From NCBI GenBank assembly GCA_019163335.1, contig JAFLKM010000014.1, positions 1 through 36,836 of the forward strand: a stretch of DNA of 36,836 nucleotides, read 5' to 3'. A model generated the notes under the pieces. That model was not told the origin of the DNA, did not search any database, and saw only the letters and a program-made list of their open reading frames with translations. Of the stretch, positions 31,714 through 36,836 are shown in pieces (positions within the stretch are counted from its first letter, which is position 1; every line of letters starts with the position of its first letter). The DNA comes from Desulfobulbaceae bacterium (GTDB taxonomy: Bacteria; Desulfobacterota; Desulfobulbia; Desulfobulbales; Desulfocapsaceae). The translations under genes and the position numbers were made by a program.

Positions 31714-32940
31714 ATGTACGAATGGTTTATCAGCTTCCGCTATCTGCGGGCCCGCCATAAGCAGCGCTTTATCTCGCTGATTTCGCTTATCTCGGTGGCC
31801 GGCATCACCGTCGGGGTAATGGCCCTGATTGTGGTCCTGGCCGTCTATTCAGGATTCACCGACGGATTGCGTGATCAGATTCTGGGGATTAACTCCCATA
31901 TTATCGTTCAGCAGCCGGGCGGCTCCATTCTTGAATACAAATCACTGCGCGAAAAGCTCCTCAAAGTGGAAGGGATCACCGGGGCAACCCCCTATCTTTA
32001 CACCCAAACCCTCCTGAGCGGGGCGGCCGGCGGCAACGGGGTTATTCTCCGGGGCATTGATCCGGAAACCGCCCAAGGGGTTATCAGCCTGGGCAAGCAG
32101 ATGATTCGAGGCTCCATCCATGACCTCACCCAGAAGCCGGACAGTCGCGTGCCACATATCATTCTCGGCAAAAATCTGGCCCAGGAGCTGCGGGTTTCCA
32201 TGGGCGATAAGGTTCGGCTCATCTCCTCCTCCGGCCCCCTGACCCCCATGGGCGTCATCCCCAGAATCAAGACCTGCAAGGTCTCGGGCATCTTCGAGTC
32301 CGGGATGTATGAGTATGACTCCAACCTTGCCTATATGACCCTGACCGATGTCCAGGCCTTTCTCGAAAGCGGCGACGTGGTGCACGGCATTGAGGTCGCC
32401 GTCAAAAAAGACGAGCTGAATCAGGCTGACCAGGTGGCCCGACGCATCGTCGACACCATTGGCTCCGACTTTATCGCCAAGGACTGGATGTCCATGAACC
32501 GAAACCTCTTTGCCGCCTTCAAGCTGGAAAAGATCGGCATGTTCATCTGCCTGACCCTGATTATTCTGGTGGCCGCCCTCAACATCATCAGTGCCTTGAT
32601 CATGGTGGTCATGGAGAAGGAAAAGGATATCGCCATCCTCAAGTCCATGGGCGCCACCTCCCGCTCAATCATGAAAATTTTCTTCTTTCAGGGACTGGTG
32701 ATCGCCTTTTCCGGCACCACCCTCGGGGTGGCCGGGGGCCTCGGGCTTTGCGATCTGCTCTCCCGCTACAAGTTCATCGAGCTGCCCTCCAATGTGTATC
32801 CCATGAGTACCCTGCCGATCAAGGTCCTGCCGGGAGACGTGGTTATCGTCGCCATCTCCGCCATCATCATTACCCTGGCCGCCACCATCTACCCCTCTTG
32901 GAAGGCATCCCAGGTCCACCCCGGCGAGGTGCTCTCATGA
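31714..32940 (+). CDS. Lipoprotein-releasing ABC transporter permease LolC/LolE
   Basis: A 408-residue inner-membrane permease. The first segment follows MYEWFISFRYLRARHKQRF, then a periplasmic domain (about 45-260). Three C-terminal helices make up the FtsX-like part (LTLIILVAALNIISALIMVV onward, and KDIAILKSMGATSRSIM). With LolD it extracts lipoproteins from the inner membrane and hands them to LolA. Only one LolC/E-type gene is present here, so it may act as a homodimer (LolF-like). Start at ATG 31714; its stop overlaps lolD (ATGA). Confidence 0.9.
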   Translation: MYEWFISFRYLRARHKQRFISLISLISVAGITVGVMALIVVLAVYSGFTDGLRDQILGINSHIIVQQPGGSILEYKSLREKLLKVEGITGATPYLYTQTLLSGAAGGNGVILRGIDPETAQGVISLGKQMIRGSIHDLTQKPDSRVPHIILGKNLAQELRVSMGDKVRLISSSGPLTPMGVIPRIKTCKVSGIFESGMYEYDSNLAYMTLTDVQAFLESGDVVHGIEVAVKKDELNQADQVARRIVDTIGSDFIAKDWMSMNRNLFAAFKLEKIGMFICLTLIILVAALNIISALIMVVMEKEKDIAILKSMGATSRSIMKIFFFQGLVIAFSGTTLGVAGGLGLCDLLSRYKFIELPSNVYPMSTLPIKVLPGDVVIVAISAIIITLAATIYPSWKASQVHPGEVLS

Positions 32941-33623
32941 CCACACCGCCGCCACTTTTTGCCGCCCGCGATCTGCGCAAAAACTATGGGACCGGGGTCA
33001 GCGCCATTGAGATCCTGAAAGGGGTGAACATCGAAACCAAAAGCGGCCAGATGACCGCCATTGTCGGCGCATCCGGTTCCGGCAAGACCACCCTGCTCAG
33101 AATCCTGGGCACTCTCGATGCCCCCACCAGCGGCGAGCTTTTCTTCAAAGGCGAAAATCTGACCATCAAACAGGATGCCGAACTCGCGGGGTACCGGAAC
33201 CGTTCCGTGGGCTTTATCTTCCAGTTCCATCACCTGCTGCCTGAATTCACTGCTCTTGAAAACGTGATGATGCCCGGCCTCATAGCAGGCCGCAAACGAA
33301 GTGCCATGATCGAGCCCGCCACCAACCTGCTGACCCAGGTGGAACTGGGCCACCGCCTTTCCCATAAGGTAGGCGCTCTCTCCGGGGGCGAACAGCAGCG
33401 CACTGCCCTGGCCCGGGCCCTGATCATGAAACCTTCCCTGCTTTTTGCCGACGAACCCACCGGTAACCTTGACAGCCGTTCCGGCGATATTGTCTTTGCC
33501 CTCTTGCAGCAACTGTGCGGGGAGCTTGCCCTTTCCACCATCATGGTCACCCACAATATGGCCTTGGCCGACCGCATGGATCGCTGCCTGACCCTTAAAG
33601 ACGGGATCTTGTCGCAAGTGTAG
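32937..33623 (+). CDS. lolD: Lipoprotein-releasing ABC transporter ATPase LolD
   Basis: A 228-residue ATPase with Walker A GASGSGKTT, Q-loop FIFQFHHLLPEFTALENVMMP, signature LSGGEQQRTALARAL, Walker B LLFADEPTGNLD and switch VTHN. The FQFHHLLPEF sequence is distinctive of LolD among MacB-type ATPases. Translationally coupled to the permease through a 4-base overlap. Confidence 0.93.
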   Translation: MTTPPPLFAARDLRKNYGTGVSAIEILKGVNIETKSGQMTAIVGASGSGKTTLLRILGTLDAPTSGELFFKGENLTIKQDAELAGYRNRSVGFIFQFHHLLPEFTALENVMMPGLIAGRKRSAMIEPATNLLTQVELGHRLSHKVGALSGGEQQRTALARALIMKPSLLFADEPTGNLDSRSGDIVFALLQQLCGELALSTIMVTHNMALADRMDRCLTLKDGILSQV

Positions 33624-33769
33624 CCGCGGCCCAACAATGCTCCGGTCATTTGGGGCAGTTCACCCGCCCCTGCACTGCAATCATGGCCCGTCTTTTTCTT
33701 TCCCGATTCCTCAAATGAACCGGGGGATAAGCTATAAGGCCACCGGCAAAATTAAAACCTTCAACATCT

Positions 33770-33863
33770 CTTCCGTTCGTGGTGAGCTTGTCGAACCATG
33801 AACGGAAGAGATCGCCGGTAACTGTTTCCATTCATCCTTTGACAAGCTCAGGACGAACGGAAG
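33770..33863. repeat. Inverted pair of a dispersed palindromic repeat
   Basis: Left copy (33770-33808) contains TTCGTGGTGAGCTTGTCGAA and ends in AACGGAAG; right copy (33831-33863) contains GACAAGCTCAGGACGAACGG in the opposite sense. Elements with AGCTTGTCGAA cores are scattered in many bacterial genomes. It lies between lolD and the PAP2 gene and could form a long stem. Confidence 0.6.
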
Positions 33864-33876
33864 CAGTTGTGGAAAA

Positions 33877-34452
33877 ATGGGATGTTTTATATTTACCGAT
33901 CGCCAAACAGCCGTATCCACAATTATTCAATTCGTTATCACCCTTATTATCCATAACAGGCCCATGGACTCTTTCTTTTTAACAATCACCTGGCTGGGCT
34001 CATTATATTTGCTGCTGCCCTTGTCTGCGCTGTCCTGCCTCCTCTCGATCAGGTGCGGGAGGATTGGCGACGCTGCTCTGATGGGTATAAGCCTTGGCAT
34101 CACCATCATTTCAGTGCATGTGGCAAAGCTTATATTCCGCCGGCCACGACCGGACTTCACCGACTTGCTGGTCACAATGCCCTCTGACTGGTCATTTCCA
34201 AGCGCCCATACAGCCCAGGTCACCGCTGTCTTCCTGTCCCTCACCCTTATTTCCTTTCGGTGCCTGCCGCCATTCTGGGCAATTCTTGTGACTCTGCTCA
34301 GCCTGGGAGTCGTAGGAGTTGTCGGTTATTCGAGAGTCTACCTTCAGGTACACTACATTTCCGACGTCCTGGCGGGGATGGCCCTGGCAATTCTTATTGT
34401 CTTTGCAGTGCAGGTTATTGTTCCCCATCTGCCCTGGTTCCATTTGAAATAG
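33877..34452 (+). CDS. PAP2-family membrane phosphatase
   Basis: A 191-residue membrane protein with the three-part phosphatase signature: KLIFRRPRPD, PSAHT (usually PSGH) and SRVYLQVHYISD, supplying the conserved Lys, Arg, His and Asp residues. Substrates in the family include phosphatidylglycerophosphate, undecaprenyl pyrophosphate and lipid A phosphates; with the neighbouring dgkA-like gene, turnover of lipid phosphate is likely. About five to six membrane segments. Start at 33877; ATG 33964 is an alternative. Confidence 0.85.
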   Translation: MGCFIFTDRQTAVSTIIQFVITLIIHNRPMDSFFLTITWLGSLYLLLPLSALSCLLSIRCGRIGDAALMGISLGITIISVHVAKLIFRRPRPDFTDLLVTMPSDWSFPSAHTAQVTAVFLSLTLISFRCLPPFWAILVTLLSLGVVGVVGYSRVYLQVHYISDVLAGMALAILIVFAVQVIVPHLPWFHLK

Positions 34453-34499
34453 TTTTAATAAAAACAAACACCTGCTCTTATTGAGAAAGGAGTAAATCC

Positions 34500-34889
34500 G
34501 TGCGAAATAAATTCCTCGGGACGGGAGAACATGGCTATCACCCGTTCCGTAAGCTTAAAGTCTGCATCTCCGGCCTGCGCTATGCCATCCGCTATGATTT
34601 CAGCGTTGCCTATAAATTTTATGTCGCCCTGGTGATGCTGGTGGCCCTTTTTTTCCTCCGGCAATGGATTGATTTCTTTCTCATCATGGCGGCAACCGGC
34701 CTGGTGCTCATCGCAGAAATGTTCAACAGCGCCATAGAGGCCCTGTGTGATTTCATCGAGACGAATGAGAATGAAAAGATAAAAGTCATCAAAGATATTT
34801 CTGCGGCGGCAACCGGTATCTCAATCCTGCTCTGGTTTATTGTCGTTATCGTGGAATGTACGCGCTATTGGCAGGTTGTCTATCCCTGA
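34500..34889 (+). CDS. dgkA: Diacylglycerol or undecaprenol kinase (DgkA family)
   Basis: A 129-residue integral-membrane kinase with the family motif EMFNSAIEALCDF and KDISAAATGISI, which contains the conserved Lys-Asp and Ala-rich helix. It phosphorylates diacylglycerol or undecaprenol. The N-terminal extension before the first helix (about 25 residues, KLKVCISGLRYAIR) is normal for the Gram-positive-like and deltaproteobacterial type. It uses a GTG start at 34500, preceded by GGAG at a good distance. Confidence 0.88.
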   Translation: MRNKFLGTGEHGYHPFRKLKVCISGLRYAIRYDFSVAYKFYVALVMLVALFFLRQWIDFFLIMAATGLVLIAEMFNSAIEALCDFIETNENEKIKVIKDISAAATGISILLWFIVVIVECTRYWQVVYP

Positions 34890-34943
34890 GAGGAGCCGCC
34901 TTCCACAATGGACGATCTTGTTTATAGCCGACGGAGATTCTGC

Positions 34944-35243
34944 ATGGATATGGAAGACCAATACCTCAAAGCCAGTCGTTATGATATCAAGGCCAGTCGC
35001 CATAATTTCCAGGTCTTCCACCGCAGGCTGAAGAAACGACCATGGCTGTCGCTCCTCTTTTCAATCATCATGGGGATTCTCGCTGCCAACGGCTTCTTCA
35101 ATCTGGTCAACGCTCCTCGCTGGGATCTTCATCCATTGATGGGCTGGCTGCTTGGCGCGATTGCACTTATACCCGGCGTCTATTTTCTGACCACTGCCGT
35201 GAGCAGCCTTTACCAACGATACAAGGGTAAAGGGGAGAGTTAG
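34944..35243 (+). CDS. Small two-helix membrane protein
   Basis: A 99-residue protein. A charged N-terminal part (DQYLKASRYDIKASRHNF) with the repeated phrase KASR, then two hydrophobic segments (about 35-55 and 65-85), then a Lys-rich tail. I do not recognise a family. The ATG at 34944 has GGAG seven bases ahead; an in-frame ATG at 34908 would add 12 residues. It follows dgkA by about 50 bases in the same direction and may share its transcript. Confidence 0.55.
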   Translation: MDMEDQYLKASRYDIKASRHNFQVFHRRLKKRPWLSLLFSIIMGILAANGFFNLVNAPRWDLHPLMGWLLGAIALIPGVYFLTTAVSSLYQRYKGKGES

Positions 35244-35509
35244 AGAAAGCAAGAGAAGTGGCCTCGAAGATTTGCACAAGCAGTTGAAAGGAACACATGC
35301 TTCAAATATTGCCCTCTAATGGGCCATGGGGCAGGGAAAGAACTTTATTTTACAGGGCGGCACGAAAAAATTAGGTGAATGGGAGTGGAGGTGATAGCCT
35401 TTTGATATTCCGTTTTTATTCGGTGAACGAAATAGAATTTCATATCAATGATTTAACTCGTCCACACACTCCGCTCGTCCTCAGGGCGTTATAATTCTAG
35501 GGAGCTATT

Positions 35510-36013
35510 GTGCCAGAAATGGAAATACCAGACTGGAGTATTTCACTCTCAACCACTCTTCTCGCAGCCTTTTCCGGCTACCTCATAGCTGTTAAAAAAT
35601 TTAAGAAAGAAAAGTTGTGGGAAGAAAAATATCTATCATATCAGAATGTTCTTTCTGCTTTGGAAACTATGTTGCTATGGGCAAGTGAGACATATTGCAC
35701 GCATAAATTAATTCCAACAAAAGGAACTCAAGAACTTAATAATGGCAAATGGCTTAGCTTTTCTGAAGCTAAGAGAATAATTGCAAAAACATCATGCATT
35801 GGAAAATTACTATTATGCCAAGAAGTGATATCAGAGCTGGAGATGCTTGAGTCTGAATTATGGGAAGAAAATTTCAGGGCTGATGACGAAAATTATTATC
35901 CAAATACCATTGAAGAGCATGAAGCCATAGCAAAACATGCGAGAAATATTGAAAATATTGTTAGTCCAAGGTTAAAGCGAATTATTGTCTTTGCAAAAAA
36001 AGATCTCAAATAA
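35510..36013 (+). CDS. Hypothetical protein with an N-terminal membrane anchor
   Basis: A 167-residue protein from a GTG with GGAG five bases ahead. One hydrophobic segment near residues 11-27 (STTLLAAFSGYLIAV), a basic stop-transfer stretch (KKFKKEK), then a helical, acidic cytoplasmic part. No family recognised. Codon use is much richer in A and T than in the genes upstream, as in the next gene, which suggests recent acquisition. Confidence 0.6.
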   Translation: MPEMEIPDWSISLSTTLLAAFSGYLIAVKKFKKEKLWEEKYLSYQNVLSALETMLLWASETYCTHKLIPTKGTQELNNGKWLSFSEAKRIIAKTSCIGKLLLCQEVISELEMLESELWEENFRADDENYYPNTIEEHEAIAKHARNIENIVSPRLKRIIVFAKKDLK

Positions 36014-36131
36014 TTATAACAGGTCAATAAGCCTGACCGGAAAGAACAGCATTCTTAAACAGAGCGGGGCAACAGCCGGCAGTTTTTCTTTACCAGTTAG
36101 CGAGGGAAACGAAAACATGGAGAATGAACGC

Positions 36132-36788
36132 ATGAAAACAAATTTTTTTCATCTTACTGTCTTGGCTGTAATCATAAATCTTTCTTTTTGTATCGCTGGT
36201 TGTGGCCCATCCCTTGAAGAACGCCAAACCAAGGAACTCAAGGAAATGGTAGATAGAAAAAAGATGATACGGAATGATGAAGAAAAGGAAAAGACTGTTA
36301 TAAATCAAGTTGTTAAAAAGTATAATGCAATTTATTTCAGGCCTGAAGATATTGGGATAGATGCATTTACTGTGGAGTATCAGGAATTTTTCAAAGCACA
36401 TTCACAAGATCCTATACTTTTTCAAGGATACCTAGAAGATATTGAGGAAACACAAAACGGAACTTTCGTTGAATTTTTATGCCTTCATGGAGAGATGTAT
36501 CCTGTTGACAAAAAAGCCATCCGCTTCAGGCTAAAAATTTCTGATAGTTATTTAAAAATATTATTAAATCGGAAACAAACAAATCCCGATTTGGATGCGT
36601 TCCGTTACATGTCTGCACCAGAGTATTATGTGGTAGCAAAAATAGAAAATACTGCGAGTTCTCACCTCTATCAGTTTGAGGCTGAAACCAATGATAAAGA
36701 AGTTAGAATACAGTCAGGTGTTTCCAGGAACCTTATAGCAACTGGGCAGCTAATTGGTGCAGAAGCTATACCTAAAAATATTCAGTAA
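36132..36788 (+). CDS. Putative lipoprotein of unknown function
   Basis: A 218-residue protein whose N-terminus (MKTNFFHLTVLAVIINL, then CIAGCGPS) is a lipoprotein signal with a lipobox-like IAGC. A Lys/Glu-rich helix follows (about 30-65), then a probable beta-rich region (about 80-210). No family recognised. An ATG 15 bases upstream (36117) also has a ribosome site. It is AT-rich like its neighbour at 35510; the two may have arrived together. Confidence 0.62.
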   Translation: MKTNFFHLTVLAVIINLSFCIAGCGPSLEERQTKELKEMVDRKKMIRNDEEKEKTVINQVVKKYNAIYFRPEDIGIDAFTVEYQEFFKAHSQDPILFQGYLEDIEETQNGTFVEFLCLHGEMYPVDKKAIRFRLKISDSYLKILLNRKQTNPDLDAFRYMSAPEYYVVAKIENTASSHLYQFEAETNDKEVRIQSGVSRNLIATGQLIGAEAIPKNIQ

Positions 36789-36836
36789 TGTCCGGTTAAG
36801 GACTTGCATGCAATGTTTTGGTTGATTTATTGAGTT

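Noticed and set aside
35451-35493. attC-like site (ATTTAAC ... GGGCGTTATAA)
   Set aside because: Only about 43 bases long and without the imperfect inverted arms that attC needs; kept only as a remark in the AT-rich gene finding.

Overview
The window looks like a chromosomal segment of a sulfate-reducing or sulfur-disproportionating member of the Desulfobulbales (former Deltaproteobacteria). Three things point there: a Mop-type molybdenum aldehyde oxidoreductase close to the Desulfovibrio gigas enzyme, a downstream gene set I recognise from the Desulfovibrio vulgaris DVU_1551-DVU_1559 neighbourhood, and the lysS-lolC/E-lolD order. Taxonomy is inference; no rRNA gene is present.

Layout. Positions 1-810: a truncated TrmO/TsaA-like gene and a small ModE-like winged-helix protein, both on minus. 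Positions 1355-4948: a sigma-54-type promoter, a perfect ModE-type operator and modE-modA-modB-modC. Positions 5173-7860: a TorF-like outer-membrane protein, a tiny ORF and an iron alcohol dehydrogenase (ADH1), all on minus. Positions 8208-21857: an eleven-gene minus-strand series starting with the aldehyde oxidoreductase (AOR). It continues with a flavin/dicluster iron-sulfur protein, a small CxxC redox protein, a methyltransferase, a C-GCAxxG-C-C protein, a radical SAM protein, a PaaK-like ligase, XdhC, a MobA-like nucleotidyltransferase-HD fusion, a histidine phosphatase and MoeA. Positions 22467-26548: a divergent plus-strand unit with a second iron alcohol dehydrogenase (ADH2), a soluble PAS histidine kinase and an NtrC-type sigma-54 activator. 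Positions 26679-36836: mainly housekeeping and envelope genes (membrane protein, ThpR, a MetE-like protein, LysS, LolC/E, LolD, PAP2, DgkA), ending in two AT-rich genes of unknown function.

Main result. Three promoters (ADH1, AOR, ADH2-kinase-regulator) each carry a sigma-54 -24/-12 element. Upstream of each lie three copies of one 15-bp interrupted dyad (half-site close to GRGTCA, 3-bp centre). The offsets from the outer edge of the -24 element are nearly identical in all three: 58, 159-161 and 191-192 bp. The regulator encoded in the third unit is the obvious candidate binder, so the window appears to hold a complete autoregulated alcohol/aldehyde oxidation regulon. Alcohol would go to aldehyde through ADH1/ADH2 and aldehyde to acid through AOR. 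The genes for Mo uptake and for cofactor and enzyme maturation lie around it. modE-modABC has its own sigma-54-like promoter overlaid by a ModE operator, and a second ModE-type operator sits in front of the divergent ModE-like gene.
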